A stretch of 64,000 nucleotides of DNA from positions 1,240,001 through 1,304,000 of the forward strand of contig NZ_CP154826.1 in assembly GCF_039613825.1 (NCBI RefSeq), written 5' to 3'. The DNA comes from Diaminobutyricibacter sp. McL0608 (GTDB taxonomy: Bacteria; Actinomycetota; Actinomycetes; Actinomycetales; Microbacteriaceae). A program made the translations under genes and the position numbers. Under the pieces are notes generated by a model that did not search any database, had not been told where the DNA came from, and worked only from the letters and a program-made list of their open reading frames with translations. Shown here in pieces: positions 41,425 through 51,354 of this stretch. Numbering within the stretch: position 1 is the first letter of the stretch; the number at the start of each line of letters is the position of its first letter.

Positions 41425-43269
41425 ATGACCGACACGACGACCGGGCAGACCCCCGTTCTCGAGGTCACGGACCTCAGCGTCGACTTCGGTGTCGAGGGAA
41501 TGTGGGTTCCCGCGGCCAAGAAGCTGAACTACGCGATCAGGCCGGGCGAAGTCCTCGCCCTGGTCGGCGAGTCCGGTTCGGGCAAGAGTGCGAGTTCGAT
41601 GGCGATCCTCGACCTCCTGCCTGAGAACAGCCGGATCCAGGGCAGCATCAAGCTCGACGGACGCGAGCTCACCGGCCTCAAGCCGCAGCAGATGCGCAAG
41701 GTCCGCGGTGCACAGATCGCGGTCATCTTCCAGGAGCCGATGACGGCGCTGAACCCGGTGTACACGATCGGTTCCCAGATCGTGGAGACCCTGCGCATCC
41801 ACTACGGCATGTCTCCGCACGAGGCTCGCGAGCGTGCGCTCGAACTGCTCGAGATGGTCGAGCTGCCCGACCCGCTGAAGGCGTACAACTCGTACCCTCA
41901 CCAGCTCTCCGGCGGACAGCGGCAGCGCGCGATGATCGCGCAGTCGATCTCGTGCGACCCCAAGCTCCTGATCGCCGACGAGCCGACAACGGCTCTCGAC
42001 GTGACGGTGCAGGCCGAGATCCTCGACCTGCTCCGCAGCCTCCGTGACCGCCTCGACAGCGCCATCCTGCTGATCACCCATGACATGGGTGTCGTCGCCG
42101 ACCTCGCGGACAACATCGCCGTCATGCGCAAGGGCGACATCGTCGAGACCGGAACGGTCGAGGCGGTCTTCGCCAACCCGACGCACCCGTACACGATCGC
42201 CCTCCTCGAGGCCGTTCCCCACCTCGGCCAGCGCGGCGACGAAGAGATCGACACGACCGCGGCGCTCGCCACGGGCTCCGACAGCGCGCAGGCCGAGGAG
42301 TTCGCCGAGCGCATCGCGATCAACGAGCGCCTCGCAGAAGAGGCCGCCGAGCTCGCCGAGCGCGACACGCGCAAGATCGTCGTCGACTTCCAGGACGTCG
42401 CGATCGAGTATCCGAAGCGCGGCCGAGTGCCGGCGTTCCGGGCGGCGGACCAGATCAACCTCCAGATCCGTGAGGGCGAGGTGCTCGGCCTGGTCGGTGA
42501 GTCCGGCTCGGGCAAGACAACGCTCGGCCGTGCCGCGATCGGACTCCTGCCGATCGCCGAGGGCAAGCTCGTCGTCGCCGGCCAGGACATCTCGCACGCA
42601 GGCCGAGACGAGATCCGTGCCCTGCACAAGAACGTGGGCATCGTCTTCCAGGACCCGGCGTCGTCGCTCAACCCGCGTCTCCCGATCGGGGACAGCATCG
42701 GTGAGCCGCTCCTGCTCGCCAAGGGCATGAAGGGCGCCGCCCTCAACAAGGAGGTCGAGCGCCTGCTCGACAGCGTCGAACTTCCCCGCTCGTACCGGAC
42801 CCGGTACCCGCACGAGCTCTCCGGAGGCCAGAAGCAGCGCGTCGGTATCGCCCGCGCACTGTCTCTGAAGCCGCAGGTCCTCATCGCCGACGAGCCGACG
42901 AGCGCGCTCGACGTCTCGGTGCAGGCCCGCGTGCTCGAACTGATGCAGCTGCTGCAGAAGGAGATGAACTTCGCCTGCCTCTTCGTCACCCACGACCTGG
43001 CGGTCATCGACGTCCTCGCCGAGCGCATCGCGGTCATGCACCACGGAAACCTGGTGGAGACGGGCACGCGCGACGAGATCCTCCGTTACCCGAAGGAGGC
43101 GTACACGCAGCGACTCCTCGCCGCGGTTCCCCTTCCCGATCCCAAGCTGCAGCGCGAGCGCCGCGACCTTCGCCGCGAGATCCTGGCAGCGGGTTCGGAC
43201 GAGGGTCCGCACATCGCGGCGCCCCTCGAAGATCCGGAGCCGAACGTCCCGCCGTCGGCCCAGTTCTGA
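41425..43269 (+). CDS. Peptide-type ABC transporter ATPase, fused DppD-DppF type
   Basis: 614 residues containing two complete ATPase domains. Walker A motifs are GESGSGKSA (about 49) and GESGSGKTT (about 360). ABC signatures are LSGGQRQRA and LSGGQKQRV; both Walker B DEPT motifs are present. The linker (about 270-320) is acidic and helical. A single protein thus powers the importer formed by the two permeases. An opposite-strand gene lies between it and dppC, so it may have its own promoter in the 89-bp gap. Confidence 0.94.
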   Translation: MTDTTTGQTPVLEVTDLSVDFGVEGMWVPAAKKLNYAIRPGEVLALVGESGSGKSASSMAILDLLPENSRIQGSIKLDGRELTGLKPQQMRKVRGAQIAVIFQEPMTALNPVYTIGSQIVETLRIHYGMSPHEARERALELLEMVELPDPLKAYNSYPHQLSGGQRQRAMIAQSISCDPKLLIADEPTTALDVTVQAEILDLLRSLRDRLDSAILLITHDMGVVADLADNIAVMRKGDIVETGTVEAVFANPTHPYTIALLEAVPHLGQRGDEEIDTTAALATGSDSAQAEEFAERIAINERLAEEAAELAERDTRKIVVDFQDVAIEYPKRGRVPAFRAADQINLQIREGEVLGLVGESGSGKTTLGRAAIGLLPIAEGKLVVAGQDISHAGRDEIRALHKNVGIVFQDPASSLNPRLPIGDSIGEPLLLAKGMKGAALNKEVERLLDSVELPRSYRTRYPHELSGGQKQRVGIARALSLKPQVLIADEPTSALDVSVQARVLELMQLLQKEMNFACLFVTHDLAVIDVLAERIAVMHHGNLVETGTRDEILRYPKEAYTQRLLAAVPLPDPKLQRERRDLRREILAAGSDEGPHIAAPLEDPEPNVPPSAQF

Positions 43270-43306
43270 CCGGCTGCGTGCAGGCGCGACGGGTCAGTGC
43301 GTTTGT

Positions 43307-43329
43307 GGGGTAAAATTGAACGTTACCCC
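43307..43329. promoter_or_regulatory. Inverted repeat overlapping -10 of bipA
   Basis: GGGGTAA (43307-43313) and TTACCCC (43323-43329) are perfect 7-bp arms around a 9-bp centre. TAAAAT (43311-43316) is the likely -10. The repeat could be an operator or a 5' hairpin. No convincing -35 is seen. Confidence 0.5.
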
Positions 43330-43363
43330 CCAAAACTTCTGACTGAGAGTCGAGCCTGCACGC

Positions 43364-45286
43364 ATGTCTGAAACCGCCGTCGCCCACCGCGACGATCTGC
43401 GTAACGTCGCGATCGTCGCCCACGTCGACCACGGCAAGACCACCCTTGTCGACGCCATGCTCCGGCAGACGAACTCCTTCTCTTCGCACGAACACGTCGA
43501 AGAGCGCGCCATGGACTCCAACGAGCTGGAGCGCGAAAAGGGCATCACGATCCTCGCCAAGAACACGGCGATCTCCTACCGTGGCAAGCACGCCGCCGAC
43601 GGCCCGATCACCATCAACGTGATCGACACCCCCGGCCACGCCGACTTCGGTGGCGAGGTCGAGCGCGGCCTGTCCATGGTCGACGGCGTCGTGCTCCTCG
43701 TCGATGCGAGCGAGGGCCCGCTTCCGCAGACCCGCTTCGTGCTGCGCAAGGCGCTCGAGGCCAAGCTTCCCGTCATCCTGCTCGTCAACAAGACGGACCG
43801 TCCGGATGCGCGCATCGACGCCGTCGTGCACGAGAGCCAGGACCTCCTCCTCGGCCTTGCGAGCGACCTCGCCGACGACGTCCCCGATCTCGACCTCGAC
43901 GCGATCCTCGACGTGCCGGTCGTCTACGCGTCCGGCCGCAACGGTGCCGCGAGCCTCAACAAGCCGGAGAACGGCGAACTGCCCGACAACGCCGACCTCG
44001 AGCCGCTCTTCGAGGCCATCCTCGAGCACATCCCCGCACCGACCTACGACCCCGCGGCTCCGCTTCAGGCTCACGTCACGAACCTCGACGCGTCGCCGTT
44101 CCTCGGTCGTCTCGCACTTCTTCGCATCTTCAACGGAACGCTCAAGAAGGGCCAGACCGTGGCCTGGGTGCGTCACGACGGCGACGTGCACAACGTCCGC
44201 GTGACCGAGCTCATGATCACCAAGGCGCTCGACCGGTACCCGGCCGAGAGTGCGGGCCCCGGCGACATCGTCGCCGTCGCCGGTTTCGCCGACATCATGA
44301 TCGGTGACACGCTCGCCGACCCTGACGACATCCGCCCGCTTCCGCTCATCCACGTCGACGACCCCGCGATTTCGATGACCATCGGCACGAACACCTCCCC
44401 GCTCGTCGGCAAGGTCAAGGGCCACAAGCTGACCGCGCGCATGGTGAAGGACCGCCTCGACCGCGAACTGGTCGGCAACGTGTCGCTCCGCGTGCTCGAC
44501 ATCGGCCGGCCCGACGCGTGGGAGGTGCAGGGTCGCGGCGAACTCGCGCTCGCCATCCTCGTCGAGCAGATGCGCCGCGAAGGCTACGAGCTCAATGTCG
44601 GCAAGCCGCAGGTGGTCACGAAGAAGGTCGACGGCAAGACGCACGAGCCGTTCGAGCACCTGACGATCGACGTGCCGGAGGAGTACCTCGGCGCGATCAC
44701 GCAGCTGCTCGCCGCCCGCAAGGGCCGCATGGAGAACATGTCGAACCACGGCACCGGCTGGGTCCGCATGGAGTTCATCGTGCCATCGCGCGGCCTGATC
44801 GGCTTCCGCACCGAGTTCCTGACGATCACGCGCGGTACCGGTATAGCGAACGCCATCTCGCACGGCTACGACGAGTGGGCAGGCCAGATCGTCACGCGGA
44901 GCAACGGGTCGATCGTCGCCGACCGCGCCGGCGTCGTCACACCGTTCGCCATCATCGCGCTCCAGGAACGCATGACCTTCTTCGTCAACCCGACCGAAGA
45001 GGTCTACGAGGGCATGGTCATCGGCGAGAACTCGCGTGCCGACGACATGGACGTCAACATCACCAAAGAGAAGAAACTGACGAACATGCGTCAGTCGACG
45101 GCCGACAACTTCGAGTCGATGACTCCGTCGCGCCAGCTGACCCTGGAGGAATGCCTCGAGTTCGCCCGCGAGGACGAGTGCGTCGAGGTCACGCCGGCCG
45201 CGGTGCGCATCCGTAAGGTCGAGCTCGACCAGACGGCGCGCGCCCGCTCCACCTCCCGCCTGAAGAAGCAGGACCAGAACGCCTGA
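43364..45286 (+). CDS. typA: Translational GTPase TypA/BipA
   Basis: 640 residues. G1 is AHVDHGKTT (about 19-27), the effector loop contains [14 protein letters not shown]3 is [10 protein letters not shown], and G4 is NKTD. EF-G-like domains II, III and V follow, and the C-terminal BipA-specific domain contains [13 protein letters not shown]. It binds ribosomes and aids 50S assembly and stress adaptation. A strong hairpin follows the stop. Confidence 0.97.
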   Translation: MSETAVAHRDDLRNVAIVAHVDHGKTTLVDAMLRQTNSFSSHEHVEERAMDSNELEREKGITILAKNTAISYRGKHAADGPITINVIDTPGHADFGGEVERGLSMVDGVVLLVDASEGPLPQTRFVLRKALEAKLPVILLVNKTDRPDARIDAVVHESQDLLLGLASDLADDVPDLDLDAILDVPVVYASGRNGAASLNKPENGELPDNADLEPLFEAILEHIPAPTYDPAAPLQAHVTNLDASPFLGRLALLRIFNGTLKKGQTVAWVRHDGDVHNVRVTELMITKALDRYPAESAGPGDIVAVAGFADIMIGDTLADPDDIRPLPLIHVDDPAISMTIGTNTSPLVGKVKGHKLTARMVKDRLDRELVGNVSLRVLDIGRPDAWEVQGRGELALAILVEQMRREGYELNVGKPQVVTKKVDGKTHEPFEHLTIDVPEEYLGAITQLLAARKGRMENMSNHGTGWVRMEFIVPSRGLIGFRTEFLTITRGTGIANAISHGYDEWAGQIVTRSNGSIVADRAGVVTPFAIIALQERMTFFVNPTEEVYEGMVIGENSRADDMDVNITKEKKLTNMRQSTADNFESMTPSRQLTLEECLEFAREDECVEVTPAAVRIRKVELDQTARARSTSRLKKQDQNA

Positions 45287-45321
45287 GCGCCGAAGCGCGT
45301 TCATTGAACGTGCTTCGGCGC
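45287..45321 (+). terminator. Hairpin terminator after bipA
   Basis: 16-bp stem GCGCCGAAGCGCGTTC / GAACGTGCTTCGGCGC with one G-T pair and loop ATT. It begins at the base after the stop codon. Confidence 0.82.
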
Positions 45322-45378
45322 CAGAGTACGCTTCGCCCTAGGCGGGTTCGATCGAGCCCGCCGGGGGAGCGTGACCTC

Positions 45379-45852
45379 ATGTACAGCGTTCGGAGACACC
45401 TCGCGGTGCCGCTCGCGATCCTGCTTGCTCTCGGGCTCGCACCCGCCGTGAGCGGCTGCGCCAATGTCGAGGGCATCGTGAAGAACGTGACCGGCGGCCA
45501 CGTCGACATCGGCGGGAACAAGGTTCCGAGCGACTTTCCTTCGGCGGTTCCGCTGTACAAGGGCGACATCGTCTTCGGCGCGTCCGTCGGCGGCGATGAC
45601 AAGAAGGTCTGGAACGTCACTGTCAAGGTTCCGGATGCGACAGCATCCGCCGACATCGAGAAGCAGCTGACCGATGCAGGTTTCACGGGTTCGTTCAAAG
45701 GCGCGGACGGTGACGCGAACACGGGCACCTTCACGTCGGACGCCTACGGGGTGCTCGTGGTCGTCACGAGCGCGGGCAAGAACGGCTGGGTCGCCAACTA
45801 CACCGTGACCACGGCGTCGGTCCTGAGTCCGAGCCCGACCCCGACATCCTGA
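45379..45852 (+). CDS. Small lipoprotein of unknown function
   Basis: 157 residues. The signal peptide MYSVRRHLAVPLAILLALG leads to the lipobox AVSGC, so the mature protein should be membrane-tethered outside. It has one small domain with repeats of beta-strand pattern (KVWNVTVKVPDATASADIEKQL) and a Ser/Pro/Thr tail. I do not recognise a family. GGGGGAG lies upstream of the ATG at 45379. It converges with efeB, 42 bp away. Confidence 0.74.
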   Translation: MYSVRRHLAVPLAILLALGLAPAVSGCANVEGIVKNVTGGHVDIGGNKVPSDFPSAVPLYKGDIVFGASVGGDDKKVWNVTVKVPDATASADIEKQLTDAGFTGSFKGADGDANTGTFTSDAYGVLVVVTSAGKNGWVANYTVTTASVLSPSPTPTS

Positions 45853-45894
45853 GCTGCCCTGCGCGGGCGCAGGACGACCAGGGCGGCCCGAGGA

Positions 45895-47193
45895 CTACGC
45901 GAAGAGTCCGGCGCCGACATAGCTGCCGGGACGCGCGCCGGGCGGAACGGCGAAGATCGCCGAGCCGACGTGCTTCAGGTACTCGTTCATCGCGTCGCTG
46001 CGCGCCAGCTGCTGCTGGATCGGGATGAACTGCTTGCGCGGGTCGCGCTGGAACGCGATGAAGAAGAGTCCGGCGTTCAGACGCCCCAGCTCGTCGTTGC
46101 CGTCGACGAAGTTGTAGCCGCGCCGCAGCAGCTGGGCGCCGTTGTTGGTGCTCGGATGCGCGAGTCGCACGTGCGAATCGGTGTCGATCTTGGTGCCGCC
46201 GTCTGGTGACACCGCGAGGAAGTTGGGCGCGGTGAACTCGGTGCCGCCCGACAACGGTGCGCCCTCGCCTTTGTCGCGCCCGATGATGCGCTGCTGCTCG
46301 CCGAGCTGCTGCCGGTCCCAGGTCTCGATGACCATCCGGATCTTGCGCGTGACCAGATAGGACCCGCCCGCCATCCAGGCTGCGCCGTCGGAGTCCGCCG
46401 CCCACACCTGATCATCCACGACCGTGGTGTCTTCGGCCTTGATGTTCGCCGTGCCGTCCTTGAAGCCGAAGAGGTTCCGCGGAGTGACCTGGGCGCGGGT
46501 GGTCGCCGACGTGCGGCCGAAGCCCAGCTGGGACCAGCGGATGGATGCGCGGCCGAAGGCGATACGGGAGAGGTTGCGGATGGCGTGGACCGCCACCTGC
46601 GGGTCGTCGCTGCACGCCTGGATGCAGAGATCTCCGCCGCTGAGCGCATCCTGGAGGGCGTCGCCAGGGAAGTGGGGGAGGTCGACGAGAGCTTCCGGTC
46701 GACGTGAGGCGAGCCCGAAGCGGTCGACCCCGTTGCTCGTGCGGAACAGGGCCGGCCCGAAGCCGAAGGTCAGGGTGAGCCCAGCGGCCGGAAGGTCGAG
46801 CGCCTCGCCGGTGTCGTCGGGCGGCGCGTCGAGCGGACCGCTGGCGGGGCCGTAGGCGCCCGCAGACTTGCCCTGCGTCATCCGGGCGGCCGCGACCGTC
46901 CAGTCCTTCAGCAGCTCGATCAGGCCCGCTCGGTCGAGATCGGGCGCAGTGTCGAACGAAGCGAAGTGCAGGCGATCCTGAGCCGCAGTGGTGATCCCGG
47001 CCTGGTGGTCGCCATGGAACGCGTACACGGCCGCCGAGCCGGAGCCGGCACCGGCGGTCGCGAGAACGGTGCGGTCGAGCGCTACGCCCGCACCCACCCC
47101 GAGGAGTCCGGCGCCCACGGTCGCGCCCGCGAGCCCGAGCAGTCCTCGACGGGACAGCCCGGGCTCCACGGGTTCGCTGGTGATGTCAGCCAC
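45895..47193 (-). CDS. efeB: EfeB, Dyp-type heme peroxidase (deferrochelatase)
   Basis: 432 residues. A twin-arginine signal (LSRRGLLGLAGATVGAGLLG) exports it folded. The Dyp motif GFKDGT (GxxDG) is present, with the proximal His in HVRLAHPST. In EfeUOB systems this secreted peroxidase oxidises Fe(II) or works on heme so that Fe(III) can enter through EfeU. GTG start; 9 bp downstream of efeO on the reverse strand. Confidence 0.94.
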   Translation of the reverse strand: MADITSEPVEPGLSRRGLLGLAGATVGAGLLGVGAGVALDRTVLATAGAGSGSAAVYAFHGDHQAGITTAAQDRLHFASFDTAPDLDRAGLIELLKDWTVAAARMTQGKSAGAYGPASGPLDAPPDDTGEALDLPAAGLTLTFGFGPALFRTSNGVDRFGLASRRPEALVDLPHFPGDALQDALSGGDLCIQACSDDPQVAVHAIRNLSRIAFGRASIRWSQLGFGRTSATTRAQVTPRNLFGFKDGTANIKAEDTTVVDDQVWAADSDGAAWMAGGSYLVTRKIRMVIETWDRQQLGEQQRIIGRDKGEGAPLSGGTEFTAPNFLAVSPDGGTKIDTDSHVRLAHPSTNNGAQLLRRGYNFVDGNDELGRLNAGLFFIAFQRDPRKQFIPIQQQLARSDAMNEYLKHVGSAIFAVPPGARPGSYVGAGLFA

Positions 47194-47202
47194 GCGCCGA
47201 CC

Positions 47203-48369
47203 CTATTTGACGATGATGGACGTGAGCTTGCTGAGGGGCTCGCTCAGCGCGTTCACCTCGTCGGAGAGCTCTTTGACCTGGGCGGTGGTGAGTGTCGTGT
47301 ACAACACGTAGCCGTTCCCGCTCTTGTACTTGTCGAGGAGCGCTGTGATGGCCGCGAACTCTGCGTCGAGCTGCTTCACGACGTTCTTGCCGTCGACACC
47401 CTTGGCCGAAGCGATGTCGCGGACGATGCCGTAGGCGACATTCGCGCCTTCGACGTTGGCCTGGAAGTCCCACAGGTCGGTGTGGGAGAAGGTCTCCTCT
47501 TCACCGGTGATCTTGCTGCGCGAGACCTCCTCCATCAGGCCGATCGCGCCGTTGGAGATCTGGTCGATGGTCAGCGTGAAGGTCTTCGCGTAGACGAGGT
47601 CGTACAGGCGCTGGGTGTCCGAGACGAGCCGGTCGGCGAGCTGCTTGCGCTCGGCAGGCGTCGCGGCGGTGTACCCGGCCGGTGCCCACAGATCCTTCTC
47701 GACGCGGTGCCAGCCCGTCCAGGTCTGGCCCTGCTCGAGGTCGGCTTCACGCAGGTCGATCGCCGGGTCGATGTCGCCGAACTGCTCGGCGGTCGGCTCG
47801 ATGCGCTCGTAGAACATGCGGGCGGCCGGGTACTGCGCGCGGGCCGCGGCATCGTCCCCGGCGATGTACGCCGCAGCGAACTTCTGGGTGGCGGAGAGCA
47901 GCTGGCCGCTCTGGTCTTTGATGTAGGAGATGTAGTTGGTCGCCGCCCCGGCAATCTGCTTGCTCTCGCTCTGGCTCGTCGCTGCCTTCTTGCCGGCGGT
48001 GACGGTGAACTTCTTCAGGTCGGTCGGGTTGCCTACCATGCCCTTCTTGCATGCCGTGTAGTAGCTGCCTTCGGCCAGCTGCACGACGTAGTTCACCGTG
48101 GTTCCGGGCCCGATGTTCTCCTTCTCGCCGGCGATCCGCAGTTTGTCCGAGGCGAGGATCTCGAACTCGTTGACGTCCGTGCCCGTGTTGGTCACCTGGA
48201 AGGTCACCGGTCCGCCGGGGGCACTCGACGAAGACACGACGCAGCTGTCGTCTGTCAGGTTGACTGCGATCGCCTCCGCGTCGGCGGATGCGCGGTTCGG
48301 CACGCATCCGGTCAGTGCGAGAGCGATCGCGGCGGCGCCTGCGAGCGCGCCGAAGTATCGGGTCTTCAT
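47203..48369 (-). CDS. efeO: EfeO, iron uptake lipoprotein with cupredoxin and M75 domains
   Basis: 388 residues. The signal peptide ends in lipobox ALTGC (Cys22). A cupredoxin-like N-terminal domain (about 30-125) precedes the M75 imelysin-like domain, which carries the metal-binding HxxE motif in GWHRVEKDLW. It binds ferrous or ferric iron and passes it to the permease EfeU. It lies between efeU (19 bp upstream) and efeB. Confidence 0.94.
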   Translation of the reverse strand: MKTRYFGALAGAAAIALALTGCVPNRASADAEAIAVNLTDDSCVVSSSSAPGGPVTFQVTNTGTDVNEFEILASDKLRIAGEKENIGPGTTVNYVVQLAEGSYYTACKKGMVGNPTDLKKFTVTAGKKAATSQSESKQIAGAATNYISYIKDQSGQLLSATQKFAAAYIAGDDAAARAQYPAARMFYERIEPTAEQFGDIDPAIDLREADLEQGQTWTGWHRVEKDLWAPAGYTAATPAERKQLADRLVSDTQRLYDLVYAKTFTLTIDQISNGAIGLMEEVSRSKITGEEETFSHTDLWDFQANVEGANVAYGIVRDIASAKGVDGKNVVKQLDAEFAAITALLDKYKSGNGYVLYTTLTTAQVKELSDEVNALSEPLSKLTSIIVK

Positions 48370-48388
48370 GCTGTGGGTTGTCTCCTTG

Positions 48389-49255
48389 TCAGGACGCGGC
48401 GGTCTGGTGCGTCGTCGTCGGTGCGGACGTGCGCGCTGGGACCTGTCGCGGGGTTGCGGAACGGTGCTGGCGGAAGTAGAGGGTGCCGACGACAGCGAGA
48501 TAGGCGACCCAGGCGCCCACCTGCAGCCACGACGGTGACGGATTGAAGTTCACGATGCCCTGGAGCACGGTTCCATACCAGCTGCTCGAGGGGATGATGG
48601 TGCTGATGTCGTAGGCGTGACGGCCGACGCCGGGGAGCACTCCGGCCTCCTGGAGGTCCCCGACCCCGTAGGCCAGGACGCCCGCGGCGACGACGATGAG
48701 GAAGACGCCGGTCCAGGTGAAGAATTTGCCGAGGTTGATCTTGACGAAGCCGCGGTAGATGAAGATCTCGATGACGACGGCGGTGAGGATGCCGAGGAGC
48801 GCGCCGACCGCGGGAACCCAGCTGCCGCCGACGGATGCCACCGTCGCCCAGACGAAGAGCGAGGTCTCGATGCCTTCCCGGCCGACACTGAGGGCGGCGA
48901 GGAGGATGATGCCCCAGCCAGCGCCGAGCAACGCGCTGTCCACGCGGGAGTGGAGTGTGCTCTTGAGTGTGCGCGCCGTCTTGCCCATCCAGAAGACCAT
49001 CCAGGTGACGAGTCCGACTGCGACGATGGAGAGTGTGCCGCCCAGCGTCTCCTGGGCCTCGAAGCTCATACCGTAAGGCCCCCACGTGAGGATGGCCCCG
49101 ACTCCGAGTGGCACGACGATGGCGATACCGACGCCGAACCACATGTTGCGCAGAACGTCCCTGCGACCGACTTTGACGATGTAGGCGACGAGGATGCCGA
49201 CGACCAGGGCGGCTTCGAGGCCTTCGCGGAGGCCGATCAGGTAGTTTGCGAGCAC
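48389..49255 (-). CDS. efeU: EfeU, FTR1-family iron permease
   Basis: 288 residues with seven membrane helices. Both iron-binding REGLE-type motifs are present: REGLE at 10-14 and REGIE near 126. It moves iron through the cytoplasmic membrane. The start is GTG. It is the first gene of efeUOB and sits 30 bp from a DtxR/IdeR-like box, so the operon should be repressed when iron is sufficient. Confidence 0.94.
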   Translation of the reverse strand: MLANYLIGLREGLEAALVVGILVAYIVKVGRRDVLRNMWFGVGIAIVVPLGVGAILTWGPYGMSFEAQETLGGTLSIVAVGLVTWMVFWMGKTARTLKSTLHSRVDSALLGAGWGIILLAALSVGREGIETSLFVWATVASVGGSWVPAVGALLGILTAVVIEIFIYRGFVKINLGKFFTWTGVFLIVVAAGVLAYGVGDLQEAGVLPGVGRHAYDISTIIPSSSWYGTVLQGIVNFNPSPSWLQVGAWVAYLAVVGTLYFRQHRSATPRQVPARTSAPTTTHQTAAS

Positions 49256-49284
49256 AGCTGTCTCTCGGATTGGATTGGGGGAAT

Positions 49285-49303
49285 GTTGGTAAGGCTAACC
49301 TTA
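49285..49303. promoter_or_regulatory. DtxR/IdeR-type iron box
   Basis: GTTGGTAAGGCTAACCTTA matches the 19-bp consensus TTAGGTTAGGCTAACCTAA at 14 of 19 positions, with CTAACCT intact. It lies between divergent efeU and the membrane-protein gene at 49355 and could affect both. Confidence 0.8.
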
Positions 49304-49354
49304 CTCAATCGACTCTAGACGCACTCGGCGGACGTGTCTAGTTAGGATTGCGCC

Positions 49355-49741
49355 ATGGCCGTGCGGATCATCAATCTCATCCTGCTGTTCATCGCAGGGG
49401 CCCTTCTCGGCGCGGTCGGAACGGTCGCGCACCAGTCGACCGTCGCGGTCGCGGGAATCCCGTTCCCGTGGGGGATCACCGTCGCGCTTCTCGCCTACAC
49501 GCTCCTGCTCGTCGGGCTGCGCCTCCTGAACGCAGGGCGTGCCCAGGCGCTCGCCGCGGCGCTCGGGACGATCGCGGTGACCTTCGTCTTCTCGATCAAG
49601 GGATTCGGAGGCTCCGTGCTGATCCCCGACAATCTGCTCGGCAAGGTCTGGGTCGTCGCACCGATCGTGATCGCCGCGATCGTGATCGCCTGGCCGCGGC
49701 TTCCGCAGCGCCGGCCGGTCTCGCAAAACGGCCTAAGCTAG
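49355..49741 (+). CDS. Small four-helix membrane protein (DUF6113-like, tentative)
   Basis: 128 residues with four hydrophobic helices and short loops, ending in a basic tail. It resembles small actinobacterial membrane proteins next to fdxA, which I recall as DUF6113, but the label is tentative. TAGGAT (49343-49348) ends 6 nt before the ATG, so it is probably leaderless. It is divergent from efeUOB and 33 bp upstream of fdxA, likely one operon. Confidence 0.7.
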   Translation: MAVRIINLILLFIAGALLGAVGTVAHQSTVAVAGIPFPWGITVALLAYTLLLVGLRLLNAGRAQALAAALGTIAVTFVFSIKGFGGSVLIPDNLLGKVWVVAPIVIAAIVIAWPRLPQRRPVSQNGLS

Positions 49742-49774
49742 AAGTCAACCAAGCGTGAAGGGACTCCGACAACT

Positions 49775-50098
49775 GTGACCTACGTCATCGCCCTTCCCTG
49801 TGTGGACGTGAAAGACCGGGCCTGTATCGACGAGTGCCCGGTCGACTGCATCTACGAAGGCGAACGCTCCCTCTACATCCACCCCGACGAGTGCGTCGAC
49901 TGCGGTGCGTGCGAGCCGGTCTGCCCGGTCGAGGCCATCTACTACGAAGACGATCTGCCGGAGCAGTGGTCCGACTACTACAAGGCCAACGTTGAATTCT
50001 TCGACGACATCGGTTCGCCAGGGGGCGCTGCGAAGGTCGGTGTGATCGCGAAGGATCATCCGCTCATCTCGGCGCTGCCGCCGCAGGCCCACGCCTGA
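49775..50098 (+). CDS. fdxA: Seven-iron ferredoxin FdxA
   Basis: 107 residues. Cysteines at 9, 17, 21, 25, 40, 43, 46 and 50 hold a 3Fe-4S and a 4Fe-4S cluster. The C-terminal extension (NVEFFDDIG...) is that of actinobacterial FdxA. It is a low-potential electron carrier in the cytosol. GTG start. It is followed 6 bp later by dapC, a pairing known in many actinobacteria. Confidence 0.96.
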   Translation: MTYVIALPCVDVKDRACIDECPVDCIYEGERSLYIHPDECVDCGACEPVCPVEAIYYEDDLPEQWSDYYKANVEFFDDIGSPGGAAKVGVIAKDHPLISALPPQAHA

Positions 50099-50104
50099 TC
50101 CGTC

Positions 50105-51223
50105 GTGGCACTCGGTCAGCTTCCCGACTACCCGTGGGATCAGATGCTTCCGTTCGCGACGCGCGCACGCGAGCATCCTGACGGTATCGTCGACCTCTCG
50201 ATCGGTTCCCCCGTCGACCCGACGCCGGCGCTCATCCGCGACGCACTCTCCGAGGCCACGGACGCCCACGCGTACCCGCAGACCGTGGGAACTCCCGCAC
50301 TGCGCGAGGCGATCGCCGCCTGGTTCGCCCGCCGTCGCGGTGTCACAGACCTGAGCGTCGCGAACGTCCTTCCGACGATCGGTTCGAAGGAACTGGTCGC
50401 CTTCCTTCCCTTCATGCTCGGGCTCGGCGAGGGCGACGTCGTGGTGCATCCGCGTGCCGCCTATCCCACGTATGCGATCGGGGCGGCGTTCGCCGGCGCT
50501 TCGGCGTTCGCATCCGACGACCCCGCTGAGTGGCCCGCGGAAACGCGACTCGTCTGGGTGAACAGTCCGGGAAATCCCGACGGCCGCGTGCTCGATGTCG
50601 ACGAACTGCGGGGGATGGTCGAACGCGCGCGTGAGCTGGGAGCCGTCATCGCCAGCGACGAGTGCTATGCCGAGCTCGGCTGGGAGGAGCCGTGGGATCG
50701 CGAACGCATCCCGAGCATCCTCGACCCCCGCGTCCTCGCCGGTGACCGACGCGATGTGCTCGCGGTGTACTCGCTCAGCAAGCAGTCCAACCTGGCCGGC
50801 TACCGTGCCGCTTTCGTCGCAGGGTGCAGCATCCTGATCGACCGGCTGGTCACCGTGCGCAAGCACGCCGGCCTCATGGTCCCGGGTCCGTTGCAGTCCG
50901 CCATGGCCGTCGCCCTCGGCGACGACCGGCACGTCGCCGAACAGCGGTCGCGCTATCGCCGTCGTCGCGATCTGCTCAAGCCGGCTCTTGAGAGCGCGGG
51001 CTTCCGGATCGACCTGAGCGAAGCCGGACTCTACCTCTGGGCGACGGAGGGCAGGGATGCCTGGGAGAGCATCGCGCGTCTCGCCGATCTCGGGATCCTG
51101 GCCGGACCCGGGGTCTTCTACGGCGATTTTTTCCCGGAGCACGTGCGCCTGTCCCTGACAGCGACGGATGAGCGAATCGCCTCGGCAGCGGCCAGATTGC
51201 AAGCATTTGGAGACTCCCTCTAA
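50105..51223 (+). CDS. dapC: Succinyldiaminopimelate transaminase
   Basis: 372 residues of PLP aminotransferase class I/II. The PLP lysine is in VYSLSKQSNLAGYR, and conserved NSPGNPDGR and SDECYAELG contact the cofactor. It makes N-succinyl-LL-2,6-diaminopimelate from the keto compound and glutamate, in the lysine and peptidoglycan DAP path. dapD and dapE lie 4-6 kb away. GTG start. Confidence 0.92.
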   Translation: MALGQLPDYPWDQMLPFATRAREHPDGIVDLSIGSPVDPTPALIRDALSEATDAHAYPQTVGTPALREAIAAWFARRRGVTDLSVANVLPTIGSKELVAFLPFMLGLGEGDVVVHPRAAYPTYAIGAAFAGASAFASDDPAEWPAETRLVWVNSPGNPDGRVLDVDELRGMVERARELGAVIASDECYAELGWEEPWDRERIPSILDPRVLAGDRRDVLAVYSLSKQSNLAGYRAAFVAGCSILIDRLVTVRKHAGLMVPGPLQSAMAVALGDDRHVAEQRSRYRRRRDLLKPALESAGFRIDLSEAGLYLWATEGRDAWESIARLADLGILAGPGVFYGDFFPEHVRLSLTATDERIASAAARLQAFGDSL

Positions 51224-51354
51224 CCGGAGTGGATCCCGCTTGGACGATGTAACAGTTGTCCGGCTTTGCCAATAGGCTGTATTTGCAAGACTTCTTGCGG
51301 CGCTGCCACGACCGGCGACCGCGCTCGTCAGTAGGCATACATCCAGGAGGCGTT

